Assembly (NCBI RefSeq): GCF_905171765.1
Contig: NC_053391.1
Location: forward strand, 153,693,565 to 153,757,564
Origin: Bufo bufo
Lineage: Eukaryota > Chordata > Amphibia > Anura > Bufonidae
Reading direction: 5' to 3'
DNA: 64,000 nucleotides
Below, in pieces: positions 33,901 to 44,192 of this stretch (positions within the stretch are counted from its first letter, which is position 1; every line of letters starts with the position of its first letter). The translations under genes and the position numbers were made by a program. Below the pieces are notes generated by a model that ran no database searches, was not told where the DNA came from, and was given only the letters and a program-made list of their open reading frames with translations.

Positions 33901-34607
33901 AATATGTAAAAAAAAAAATTGCCCCTATTTTTTACCAATTTTTTTAAATTTATTTGGGGAAAACTACGTTTTTGTTTATTTTTACTTTAAACTTTTAATT
34001 TTTTGGAGTGAAAACTTTATTTTTTCATCTTTTTTTTTAACTTTATTTTTAACTTTATTTTTTGTCCCACTTCGGGACTTTTGGGTGTCTAATCCCTTTT
34101 ACAATGCATTCCAATTCTTCTGAATTACTCATACAGATTCCGGCCTGTGAGATCCAGGGGGCTGGATCTCACAGGCACGTCACAGGAAGGCAGCGCCAAT
34201 GCCTCAGGAAGGCATTGCGCTGCCTTCCATGCCATCGGTTTTCCCCTACAGCCCCACGGGGACCCGATGGCACCGCCGATCACCGCCGCAACATTGAAAA
34301 GCCGCAAACTGCAGGTCTGAATTGACCTGCGGTTTACGGCGATCGCCGACACGAGGGCATCACGGGACAACCCCCCGCACATTTAGCCAAGGTACCTTCT
34401 CAAATCGGGTGGCGGGTGGCGGTGTCCGGCCATGTGTCCTTAAGTACTGGGACAACATGCCGTACCGGTACGTCATGTGTCCGGAAGAGGTTAATTCTGC
34501 ATGAGAGCAATAAAAGTGTTATTTTTAACACTAACTGTGCTCTGATATCATAAGTATCAGTATGTCACTTGTTTGGTTTGTACATTAAATGTTACCACCT
34601 GGTTTAA

Positions 34608-35068
34608 GGCTACTTTCACACTCGCGTTTGGTGCGGATCCATCATGGATCTGCACAGACAGATCCGTTCAAATAGCACAACCGTCTGCATCCGTTCAGAA
34701 TGGATCTGTTTGTATTATCTTTACCATAGCGGATCCGTCTTGAACACCATTGAAAGTCAATAGAGGACGGATCCGTTTTCTATTGTGCCAGATTGTGTCA
34801 TAGAAAATGGATCCGTCCCCATTGACTTACATTGTGTGCCAGAACAGATCAATTTGGCTCAGTTTCGTCAGACGGACACCAAAATGCTGCAAGCAGCGTC
34901 TGCCTCCAAAGTGGAATGGAGACGGAATGGAGGCAAACTGATGCATTCTGAGCAGATCCTTTTCCATTCAGAATGCATTTGGGCAAAACGGATCCGTTTT
35001 GGACCGCTTGTGAGAGCCCTGAGTGGATCTCACAACCGGAAAGCCAAAACGCTGGTGTGAAAGTAGCC
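34608..35068. mobile_element. PIF/Harbinger-like MITE
   Basis: Ends GGCTACTTTCACACTCGCGT and ACGCTGGTGTGAAAGTAGCC; TAA flanks at 34605-34607 and 35069-35071. Interior has several GGATCCGT / ACGGATCC motifs. Same family as 22690-23192 and 25405-25630. Confidence 0.88.
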
Positions 35069-35360
35069 TAACTTGCTATCTTCTCAAAGTTCACCCTGTT
35101 AGTAGTAACTATATCTATCAGGGGAGACTTATTTGTAGATTATCTAGATACTAGATTACGGTGTTCTAACTTGCAAAAATTCACTAACCTTACTGCCAGG
35201 ATTCAAGTAGCCCTAAATTGTCTCCCGCTAAGTCTATTTTTCTTCACAGGCTTTTCATGTCTTTGCTGCCTGTTAGCTTAAGATAGGGGGATGTCTGCAG
35301 TACGGCTCCCTTATTCAATCATCAATGCACTTCTTTCTAAAATCTAATTAAAGCTCCCCC

Positions 35361-35392
35361 AACATGTTTTGCCACTACTTTGGCGTCTTCAG
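35361..35392 (-). ncRNA. Hammerhead-ribozyme-like core, copy 3
   Basis: Core CTGAAGA is a perfect CUGANGA match. Stem II GCC/GGC with an 8-base loop follows one unpaired C. The second core element is AAAAC instead of GAAAC, so G12, needed for catalysis, is missing; this copy should be inactive. Palindrome ACATGT follows. Confidence 0.35.
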
Positions 35393-35632
35393 GGGTTTGG
35401 AGCATCTAACACGAGCACTCCGTTCAATGTGTATTTACAGGGGAGGTGATCCCTCCTACTCCCTTCTTATCCATTTGGAACACTTTAAAATGTAAACTGA
35501 CAGTTACCTTACACCTAACGGGGGCGAGGTAATGTATCTCACCACCTATAACAAGCGCTACAGGTATCTGACAGGTCTATATTCATCTGTCGCTTGCGTG
35601 AGGGTCTAAAAAGTCATACCTTTTTCTGCTTA

Positions 35633-35853
35633 GCGCATGTCCTTAGTCTTAGTCGTTATTCTAACTTTGCTCACAGCACATGTTTGTATTCTTAGTCTTC
35701 TATCGGTTTCTTTGCCTTATATGCACATGTCATTATACTTAGTCATTTTTCTGTTCATGTTTTTCACTGCGCATATTTTCGGACTTAGCCTCATCTCCAT
35801 TTCTTCACCCTCCCTGCGCATGTTTTAATACTAAGTCATTATTTTCTCACTTG
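35633..35853. repeat. ~47-bp degenerate tandem repeat
   Basis: Five units beginning GCGCATGT or GCACATGT and containing a CTTAGTC core (35633, 35680, 35727, 35770, 35816 approximately). Creates a hydrophobic-looking open frame at 35637-35828 that I regard as chance. Confidence 0.75.
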
Positions 35854-36169
35854 AAGGAAATAATGTATCCATATTGATGGGGAGATTCAACTCCATTATT
35901 TGATATTATTATTTTGTGATCATTATTCTAATAAATGGGTTTTTCTTTATCAATATATTTCAATAGATATTCCTTATTTATCAGATATTTTATTTTTGAG
36001 AATTTTTAAAAATTCTCAAAAATGCATGCATTAACCAAATTGAAGTGGTAGGCCACTGGCTTATTTGCTTTTCACCCTTAGTTCTGGGCAATACTTATGG
36101 GCAAACATATGAAATTGTATTGGCAGTATTTTTTTGAAAATAATTGTATTTTAGGATCCAGAAAATTGA

Positions 36170-36511
36170 CGTCCAGGGAATTGACTTGCCATATTGTGGC
36201 CCGCAATACACAGGCGCCGTTCCGTGGGCATTCCGCATCACGGATGCAGACTTATTCACTTGAATGGGTCCGCAAATCCAGAAATGCAAAATGGTGCGGA
36301 ACGGAACCCTACGGAAGCACTACGGAGTGCTTCCGCGGGGTTTTAGAACATGTCTTATCTTTTTGTGCAACGGCCGGATCGCGTACCCATTCAAGTGAAT
36401 GGGTCCGCGATCCGCTGCGGCTGCCCCACGGACTGTGCTCGTGCATTGCGGCCCGCATTTTTTGGGCCGCAGCACGACCACGGGCTACACACGCCAGTAT
36501 GAAAGAGGCCT
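36170..36511. mobile_element. Harbinger-like MITE, one clear end
   Basis: Right end ACACACGCCAGTATGAAAGAGGCC (complement begins GGCCTCTTTCATACTGG) followed by TAA. The interior has inverted CATTCAAGTGAATGGGTCCGC blocks (shown in part) and GCGGCCCGCA. The left end is degenerate. Confidence 0.5.
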
Positions 36512-36723
36512 AAATTCTGTGCATAAATCTATGTGGTATCTGCTAACAATCCATACATCAGAAAATTTCACTGCGGGTTTTCAATTGTCTGGCAGAAACA
36601 TATCTGCCATGGAAATAAGTTGTTTTGTATAGAAATGCAGAGGGTCAGTTCAACTGAATAACAATAGGGCTAATAACACCGCGCAACAATGATTTTGCTA
36701 CTAAGAGAAAAACATGTGATTTA

Positions 36724-37034
36724 GGAATCATGCACACAAACATATTTTGTTTCCGTGTCCGTTCCATTTTTTTTGCGAATAGGATGCGGACCCATTCATT
36801 TCAATGGGTCCGCAAAAAATGCGGACAGCACACCATGTGCTATCCGCATCTGTATGTCCATTCCGTAGCACCGCAAAAAAAAAAAAGAACATATCCTATT
36901 ATTGTCCGTTTTAGGCATTGTTACAATGGATCCGCAAAAAAAAAACGGATGGCATACGGATGTCATCCTTTTTTTTTTTGGGCGGATCCATAATTTGCGG
37001 ACTGCAAAACACATACGGTTGTGTGCATGTAGCC
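36724..37034. mobile_element. PIF/Harbinger-like MITE
   Basis: Ends GGAATCATGCACACAA and TTGTGTGCATGTAGCC, flanked by TTA at 36721-36723 and 37035-37037. Interior palindrome CCCATTCATTTCAATGGG and repeated GCGGATCC-like motifs. Closest relative is 47130-47454. Confidence 0.85.
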
Positions 37035-37089
37035 TTATACTAAAATGACCTCCCTGATTCCAAATATGAACTCGGAATTTGCCTGACAC

Positions 37090-38258
37090 ATCTAGATTTT
37101 AATCCCTGGAATTTTTCATTTTTGTGTTTTAGTTTTTCACTCCCCGCCTTCCCATAGTCCTAAATTTTTTTTTTTTTCCATTCACATAGCCTTATGAGGG
37201 CTTATTTTTATACTGGCACCATTTACGGTTGCATACCATGTAGTAGGAAGCGGGAAAACAATTCCAAATGGGGTAGAATTGGAAAAAATGCAATTCTGAT
37301 AAAGGTTTTTATTTTATATTTTTTACACTGTACACTATGTAGTAAAATTGACCTGTTATCTTCATTCTCCAGGTCAGTACGGTTGCAACGATACCACACA
37401 TATAATTTTTCTTGCGTTTTAATAATAAAAAAAAAATTAAAACCATATTCTGACCCCTATAACTTTTTTGTAGTTATGTGTACGGGGCTATGTGAGGGCT
37501 CATTTTTTGCAGGACAATCTGTTCTTTTCAGTGATACCAATTTGAAGTGTGTGCGACTTTTTTGATCACTTTTTATAAAAAAAAAATATATTGGGTAGTT
37601 GAAGTGACAAAAAAGAGGCAAATTGACTGTTTAATTTTTTTCCCCCGTGACGCCATTTGCCTTATGCCATTAATATTGTTATATTTTTAAAAGTATGGGA
37701 ATTTTTGCACGTGGAGATGCCCATGATGTTTATTTTTTATTGTTTAAGTATTTTTATTTTAAGGAAAGGAAGGTGATATGAACTTTTATTTTATTTAGTT
37801 TTTTTTATATTTGCAAAACCTTTTTTTTTACTTTTCGTTGACAATAACTGGCAATTATTAGATTACCTATTGTATTAATTGATGTCTATATAGACACCAT
37901 TGAACACTTAATTTGCACTATACCGATACAATGCTGCCACCTATTGGCCTGTATTGGTATAGCCATCTATGAGGCACAAAAGCCTGCTTGAGGATTCAGC
38001 CTATTAGATCAATGTAACAGGTTCCCAGATCTCAGCCGAGGAACGCTGTTACCGGAGCGGAATGCTCGAACATGGCATCTGAAAGGTAAAATGTATGCAG
38101 TCAGCCTTATGGCTTATTGCATCCATATTTTGCGGGTCTCTGCTATTTAAAATAGCAAAAACCCGGCGGCTATGGCGCCCACTGCACGTGCGAGCGAGTG
38201 CCATATTTGGGGACTAGACTTCCGCTGTACATGTACGGCGGAGGTCTTTAAGGGGTTA
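37090..38258. mobile_element. Piggyback-like non-autonomous element, left end lost
   Basis: T-rich body with GCCTTATGAGGGCTTATTTT and GAGGGCTCATTTTTTGCAGG, then a GC-richer right end GCGGAGGTCTTTAAGGGGTTAA with TTAA at 38255-38258. This is the same design as 30662-34494. No transposase. The left boundary is approximate. Confidence 0.55.
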
Positions 38259-38431
38259 AGTTATACATGCAAAGCCTATTCAGTTATAATATTAATGCTT
38301 TATATTGAAGATATTCAAATGGACATGTCCAGACCTGTTCGGATGCACTCAGGCTGATGTCCGCAGTAAGTCTATAAGGCAAGCTGGACAGATTTTGATC
38401 TGTTATAGTGCTATCAGTTTTTAAACTTAAG

Positions 38432-38880
38432 ATGAATAAATACAAATGTGTTAATGATCCAGACAATTTCTGCTACATATGTGGCAAATACACTACTTAT
38501 GATCAGCGCAAGAATCTGATAAAGCGAGGGAGTCTTGCAGCTTGGGATACATTGGTGCTAGTAGTGCCGAACTTCCTTGGGAACAGACGAGCTGCAAACT
38601 ATGCTGAATTAGTAGACAACATGCTTACAGCATATGAACAACTTGGCTACTGAATGGCATTGAAAGTGCATTTCTTACATTCCCATCTTGACTTTGTCCC
38701 ACCCAATTTGGGACACGTTTTTGACGAACATGGAGAGCGGTTCCATAATTGATATTTCTACAATGGAGAACAGGTATCAAGGCCGCCGGAATCCCAACAT
38801 GATGGGGGACTACTGCTGGTTTTTGCAACGGGAAAATATGACCGTTCACAAACGCAAAAGCAGATGCCTGAGGCACTTTT
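38432..38880 (+). pseudogene. Decayed transposon-derived gene (HSHLDF family)
   Basis: I recognise conserved segments of a large uncharacterised family common in arthropods and lower vertebrates: a cysteine motif FCYICG near the start, FLGNRRAANYAELVDNML, FLHSHLDF.P.NLG.V, DEHGERFH, MENRYQG and DYCW. Here they span only about 150 codons, joined closely after FCYICGKYTT, so most of the middle is deleted. A TGA follows EQLGY (about 38651), a second follows RFHN, and the frame then shifts by one to DISTMENRYQG and ends at 38880. The family is probably a mobile element, but I cannot assign a superfamily. Confidence 0.65.
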
Positions 38881-40568
38881 AACAGTACTGGGTCTTGCTC
38901 AAGTAAGACTTTTAAACTGAAAAACGAGACTTTTTGAAATTTTGTTATTCCATTACATTTTCATACACGGTTTACTACGGAAACTTTGATGTAGATCAGG
39001 CAATTGTTGGAGTAAAACTCGTTCTGTTAAAAATTATTCAATGCCTTCCAAGTGCTTAATTCATTTAGGCCTACTTATGCACAGCAAAATTTCATGAGGT
39101 GTTACAACAATTCTGACCTCGGATTTGTAATCTGCACACTCGATTTAGTATAGGACAAATGGTGTTTGCCCAGTAGCAGACAAAGTTATTTTTTTTTGGT
39201 TGCGTGGTGTAATCGTGCAGATCTACTGCACACCCATAGCATATACTGTACCATATGCAACAAATCAGTAGGAGAAATCTGTGGGGAAAGGATTGGGTTT
39301 CTGTTGTGGAACTACACGTTGAACAATATTCTAAATCATATGAACATACTCTACGTTAAACAGTTCAGTGATATAATATACCGCTATGTATGGTATGAGA
39401 TTCAGTAAATGTTGTCTTACACATCTATAAAAGAGAGGGTCTCCCAATGAACGATTTGCCCAGGGGCTCCAAAATTGTTGATCTAGTCCTTCTTCTTACA
39501 AAAATAATTAAAAAAAATGCTTGAAACCCTGTTTGCTGATTCAAAAAGTATATTGCAATGCATTTGGTTTACAAGTCACCGACAATAAATAACAAATTAT
39601 TTTGTGCAAACAACTAAAATCTAATAGAAATGATAGGAAAAAAAGGTATTGCTAATAAATGTCTCAAAGGCTCAACTCTTGACATTGGTTGGCTGGAAGT
39701 ATTATGCCATTCTTTATTATCTATTGTAAATGTTTTGCCAATCAGGGACGATGCCAAGCAGATGTCATCCATAATTAAAGCTTTTAAGCATTTTCAAAAT
39801 ATTTTGCTTCCAGTCATTTGTTCACAGTATAGTTAGCTGAAATCCTCGGAGGTAAAAAATAATTGTACAGGGTCACACTGACAATCCACATATGATGCAT
39901 AAAGAGAGTTTGCTTTTGCTGAGCCCTAACACTAAACTATACTTGTGTTTTATTAATGAAAGGAGAATGTTTTGTATTCTACACCCCGATAATTATCACT
40001 TCAACAACATGTTCTTTCTAAGGATTCTTTTTTGTTTAGTGACATTTGAAAAAGGTGAATTTGAATTAACATGCCCTTGTTTTTAAGTTACTAGCAGTCA
40101 TGTATTTTACCTAAATTATGCAAGGAAACCTGTTCAAATTGGCTGTTATTGTTGCTGTTTTTTATTATTATTATTGCTATTGTCCTCCCCCTTCCCTGGG
40201 GGCAGCTGTTATAACAGCTGGTACGTCTGTATCTCCTACAGTGCTTTGCTCTGTAGGAGATAGGAGGTCATGTAACATCAGTTTTGTCCTTTTGGCTAAC
40301 AGACTGACATGCTAGAAAGTCTAAGAATGTGCAACAGGAATTATATGGGAAGGAATGAAGATTATATTTGAATTGTGTTTCACTTAATGGATGGGGAAGA
40401 TATTTTAATATGTTTATGTTACTTATTGTGCTGCATGCAATGTTCAAAGCTCTTGGTATGATGCAGCTTGGAAATAATTAGAACATAAAAGAAAATGATA
40501 AGTAGCAGGTGCAAAAATGTTTTATAAGACATCACTGTTAGTCAGATAGAAATACCAAATGTTATACA
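38881..40568. other. Mostly featureless; one perfect hairpin
   Basis: AT-rich with no supported gene. The only structure noted is a perfect 11-bp stem with 9-base loop (ATCTCCTACAG, 40231-40241, with CTGTAGGAGAT, 40251-40261), next to the palindrome CAGCTGTTATAACAGCTG (40203-40220). Confidence 0.45.
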
Positions 40569-40983
40569 TAGTGTTGAGCGAATTGAGCTTTGCATCCAAA
40601 CTTTTTTTTAATGCTGTACGGAGACACATCTCTGTACAGCATTAACATGTATGGGCCCCAGCAAGGTGAAATTCCTTATCAACGAAGTCTCATGGGAATT
40701 TGGTGAATAACTTTGGACTTCGATTTTTACACTCAAAATCCATTTTAAAACTTAATTCCAAAGTAGGCTTCAATATCAGCTGGTACCTCGGTATCAAAGC
40801 CGACTTCAGATCCAAGTTTTAAAATGATTTTCAAGTTTAAAAATCAAAGTCTGAAGTTATTCACCAAAGTCTCACGAGACTTCGGTGATTATGAATTTCT
40901 CTCGCTGGAGCCCATACATTTGAATTCTGTGATGAGACAGATCTTCATACAGCATTCAAACAAAGTTTTGAACAAATCAACTT
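40569..40983. mobile_element. Foldback hAT-like MITE
   Basis: Left end TAGTGTTGAGCGAATTGAGC, like other hAT ends here. The arms pair through TGCTGTACGGAGACACATCT, GAAGTCTCATGGGAATTTGG and TTTTAAAACTT. The right end is degraded and abuts the tail of the next LINE. A duplication could not be confirmed. Confidence 0.6.
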
Positions 40984-41660
40984 CATAGAAACATAGAAAC
41001 ATAGAATGTATCGGCAGATAAGAACCATTTGGACCATCTAGTCTGCCCAATATACTGAGTACTATGGATAGCCCCTGGCCCTATCTTATATGAAGGATGG
41101 CCTTATGCCTATCCCATGCATGCTTAAACTCCTTCACTGTATTTGCAGCTACCACTTCTGCAGGAAGGCTATTCCATGCATCCACTACTCTCTCAGTAAA
41201 GTAATACTTCCTGATATTACTTTTAAGCCTTTACCCCTCTAATTTAAAACTATGTCCTCTTGTAGCAGTTTTTCTTCTTTTAAATATTCTCTCCTCTTTT
41301 ACCTTGTTGATTCCCTTTATGTATTTAAAAGTTTCTATCATATCCCCTCTGTCTCGTCTTTCTTCCAAGCTTTACATGTTAAGGTCATTTAATCTTTCCT
41401 GGTAAGTTTTATCCTGCAATCCATGTACTAGTTTAGTAGCTCTTCTCTGAACTCTCTCCAAAGTATCAATATCCTTCTGGAGATATGGTCTCCAGTACTG
41501 AGCACAATACTCCAAATGAGGTCTCACTAGTGCTCTGTAGAGCGGCATGAGCACCTCCCTCTTTCTACTGGTAATGCCTCTCCCTATACACCCAAGCATT
41601 CTGCTAGCATTTCCTGCTGCTTCAGATCTTGGATTTGAAGCACGATTCACTGAACACTAG
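40984..41660 (-). mobile_element. 5'-truncated LINE, CR1/L2-like, CATAGAAA tail
   Basis: The 3' end at 40984 is marked by CATAGAAACATAGAAACATAG. The coding remnant extends to about 41650. This is the family whose fragment was captured in the hAT at 10676-10853. 5' truncated. Confidence 0.85.
41372..41650 (-). pseudogene. LINE ORF2 C-terminal fragment
   Basis: 92 codons with LGCIGRGITSRKREVLMPLY, ALVRPHLEYCAQYWRPYLQK and LERVQRRATKLV, the region after the RT palm in CR1/L2 LINEs. It stops at 41372; further homologous coding sequence (the part like 10700-10850) lies downstream in a broken frame to about 41100. Confidence 0.85.
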
Positions 41661-41699
41661 TTATACACTTGGTATGATATAGTTGAAAAATAACAAAGA

Positions 41700-41762
41700 T
41701 CCATCAAATCAAATCTATCATTCTACAGTGTTAATCCAGAAGAAGCAAAAAAATAATAATAA

Positions 41763-41811
<49 letters not shown>

Positions 41812-41907
41812 TAGGTGGAGACTTATTGCCCCATATTAGAGAAAAATTCCTTCCCTACAACAAAAATGGAAATCAGAACAATATCTTAGATCCAGATATA
41901 ATAATAT
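41700..41907 (-). mobile_element. LINE 3' UTR fragment with TA expansion
   Basis: GTTAATCCAGAAGAAGC and AAAATTCCTTCCCTACAA match the 3' UTR of the LINE at 8480-8600. Between them is a (TA)n microsatellite at about 41767-41806. The DD36E element begins at its right edge. Confidence 0.6.
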
Positions 41908-41908
41908 A

Positions 41909-42958
41909 CACTCACCTAAAGAATTATTAGGAACACCTTACTAATACGGTGTTGGACCCCCTTTTGCCTTCAGAACTGCCTTAATTCTACCTGGCATTGA
42001 TTCAACAAGGTGCTGATAGCATTCTTTAGAAATGTTGGCCCATATTGATAGGATAACATCTTGCAGTTGATGGAGATTTGAGGGATGCACATCCAGGGCA
42101 CGAAGCTCCCGTTCCACCACATCCCAAAGATGCTCTATTGGGTTGAGATCTGGTGACTGTGGGGGCCATTTTAGTAGAGTGTACTCATTGTCATGTTCAA
42201 GAAACCAATTTGAAATGATTCGAGCTTTGTGACATGGTGCATTATCCTGCTGGAAGTAGCCATCAGAGGATGGATACATGTTCTCATTCTGTTTACGCCA
42301 AATTCGGACTCTACCATTTGAATGTCTCAATGGAAATCGAGACTCATCAGACCAGGCAACATTTTTCCAGTCTTCAACAGTCCAATTTTGGTGAGCTTGT
42401 GCAAATTGTAGCCTCTTTTTCCTATTTGCAGTGGAGATGAGTGGTACCCGGTGGGGTCTTCTGCTGTTGTAGCCCATCCGCCTCAAGGTTGTGCGTGTTG
42501 TGGCTTCACAAATGCTTTGCTGCATACCTCGGTTGTAACGAGTGGTTTTTTCAGTCAACGTTGCTCTTCTATCAGCTTGAATCAGTCGGCCCATTCTCCT
42601 CTGACCTCTAGCATCCACAAGGCATTTTTGCCCACAGGACTGCCGCATACTGGATGTTTTTCCCTTTTCACACCATTCTTTGTAAACCCTAGAAATGGTT
42701 GTGCGTGAAAATCCCAGTAACTGAGCAGATTGTGAAATACTCAGATCGGCCCGTCTGGCACCAACAACCAGGCCACGCTCAAAATTGCTTAAATTACCTT
42801 TCTTTGCCATTCTGACATTCAGTTTGGAGTTCAGGAGATTATCTTGACCAGGACAACACCCCTAAATGCATTGAAGCAACTGCCATGTGATTGGTTGACT
42901 AGATAATATCATTAATGAGAAATAGAACAGGTGTTCCTAATAATTCTTTAGGTGAGTG
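41909..42958 (-). mobile_element. Tc1/mariner element, DD36E type, internally deleted
   Basis: Ends CACTCACCTAAAGAATTATT and complement, TA on both sides (41907-41908, 42959-42960). At 1050 bp it is shorter than the family norm because of a deletion within the gene. D2 and E are separated by 36 residues, the spacing of the Incomer (IC) family. Confidence 0.93.
41941..42810 (-). pseudogene. DD36E transposase with in-frame internal deletion
   Basis: 289-residue open frame with the usual N-terminus (NLSNFERGLVVGARRADLSI), two helix-turn-helix regions, AWSDESRF (D1), FQQDNAPCH (D2) and SPDLNPIEHLW (E). Compared with family length of about 340, roughly 55 residues are missing between NENMYPS and SDGYFQQ, where the central beta strands of the RNase H fold and the GGGSVMVWG-type motif should be. 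The frame is kept and all three catalytic residues remain, but the catalytic core should not fold. The DNA-binding part is complete, so a terminus-binding, non-cutting protein is conceivable. Confidence 0.9.
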
Positions 42959-43014
42959 TATTTTATAGACAGTTTTAACAGTTTCAAGACAGGGTCAATA
43001 GAAAAGGTGGTGGT

Positions 43015-43497
43015 GTGTGCCCGTATGTGAGGAGTGATCTGAAGACAAGTGTGAAAGAGGCAATTGTGGGTGCAGATGGTGAGGATGTGGAAACCTTATG
43101 GGTGGAAGTTCAAAGGGATATAAACACTGAAAAAATAATACCCCCTACCATCACAGAAGAGATAGAAATGCAACTGTATAACCAAATAGAGCGGGCGGCA
43201 CAGGCTGGTACAGTGGCCATAATGGGAGATTTTAACTTCCCAGATATTGACTGGGGTCATAGTTCTGCCTTAACTGCAAAGGGGAGAAAATTCCTCAACT
43301 TGCTGCAGGACCACTTTATGGACCAGTTTGTAGAAGCTCCCACTAGGGGCAATGCTCTGTTGGATTTGGTCATTTCTAATAATGGAGAGCTTGTTGGAAA
43401 TGTTACTGTTCGAAAAACACTAGGTAATAGTGACCACAATATAATTATATTCCCCCTAAACTATAAGAAGCAAACTCAGGCAGAGCAAAGACACTGA
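43015..43497 (+). pseudogene. LINE endonuclease remnant
   Basis: APE-type endonuclease pieces: VCPYVRSDLK, MGDFNFPDIDW (catalytic D/N region), LLDLVISN and NSDHNIIIFPLNYK (catalytic SDH). This enzyme nicks target DNA to prime reverse transcription. The N-terminal active-site residues are absent, and an internal deletion follows INTEK. The frame ends in a stop shortly after the SDH motif. Confidence 0.85.
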
Positions 43498-43576
43498 ACT
43501 TTAAAAAGGCAAATTTTCCTGGGTTGAGGGCAGCATTTCAGGGCATAGACTGGGAGCAGCTAATGTCACATAATAA

Positions 43577-43836
43577 AGCCTCATGCACATGTCAGTGGAA
43601 CACAGACCATGTGATACCGGCCTGGATTTCTTCTGAGTGCAGGAGTCCACGGAGTCATTGGTTGCTATGATGCCGTGCTCTTCCTGCTCCCGCTGAAGTA
43701 CAGTAATACACTGGTATAGATCATAGCAGGAAGCGCACGGAATCATAGCAACCAATGACGCCGTGCGCTCCTGCACTCAGAAGAAATCCAGGCCGGTATC
43801 ACATGGTCCGTGTTCCCCGGACGTGTGCATGAGGCT
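43577..43836. mobile_element. Foldback Harbinger-like MITE in LINE
   Basis: 260 bp, ends AGCCTCATGCACA and TGTGCATGAGGCT, TAA on both sides (43574-43576, 43837-43839). The uninterrupted LINE sequence at about 2210-2225 (complement reads ATAATAATACTGAG) is the empty site. Arms pair over about 100 bases, for example GGCCTGGATTTCTTCTGAGT and complement. Confidence 0.93.
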
Positions 43837-44192
43837 TAATACTGAGTATAAATGGATAAATGGGATAGCTTAAAATCCACATTGAGTAATACAAGAACAT
43901 TTATTCCTTTAGTTAACAAGTATAAACGGCTAAAATTAAACCCCCCATGGCTTATAGCTACTGTAAAAAGGGCAATAAAAGACAAAAAAAGGGCATTTAA
44001 TAAATACAAATGTAAGGGGTCAGCTATAGCGTTTGAAGATTACAAAAAGATTACTAAAATCTGTAAATAGGAGAAAACATTAGCAAAAATACAAAACAAA
44101 CAGCAGGTGGCAAAAGAGAGCAAAACAAATCCCCAAAAAATATTTAGATATATAAATGCTAATAAACCAAGGTCTGAGCAGGTAGGTACCCT

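Larger units (their letters stand above)
30662..34494. mobile_element. Large non-autonomous piggyBac-like element
   Basis: TTAA at 30662-30665 and 34491-34494. The left end is TTAACTCCTTAAGGACACAG; the right, complemented, is TTAACCTCTTCCGGACACAT, so the first bases are similar. No transposase. The body is T-rich and the last 400 bases are GC-rich with a long hairpin (CCTGTGAGATCC / GGATCTCACAGG, 34144-34174). A MITE is nested at 31246-32228 and part is duplicated at 32145-33080. A related fragment interrupts a LINE at 44193-45905. Confidence 0.75.
35075..35900 (-). repeat. Dispersed repeat with hammerhead-like core (minus)
   Basis: A repeat of unclear ends. On the minus strand 35392-35386 reads CTGAAGA, then a GCC/GGC stem with loop, then AAAAC and a palindromic ACATGT, resembling the motif at 2538 and 59889. 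Downstream on the plus strand is a ~47-bp tandem array (35633-35853). 35900-36150 shows nothing recognised. Confidence 0.4.

Noticed and set aside
35637..35828. Small membrane protein (hydrophobic frame)
   Set aside because: It overlays a degenerate ~47-bp tandem repeat; hydrophobicity comes from T-rich codons.
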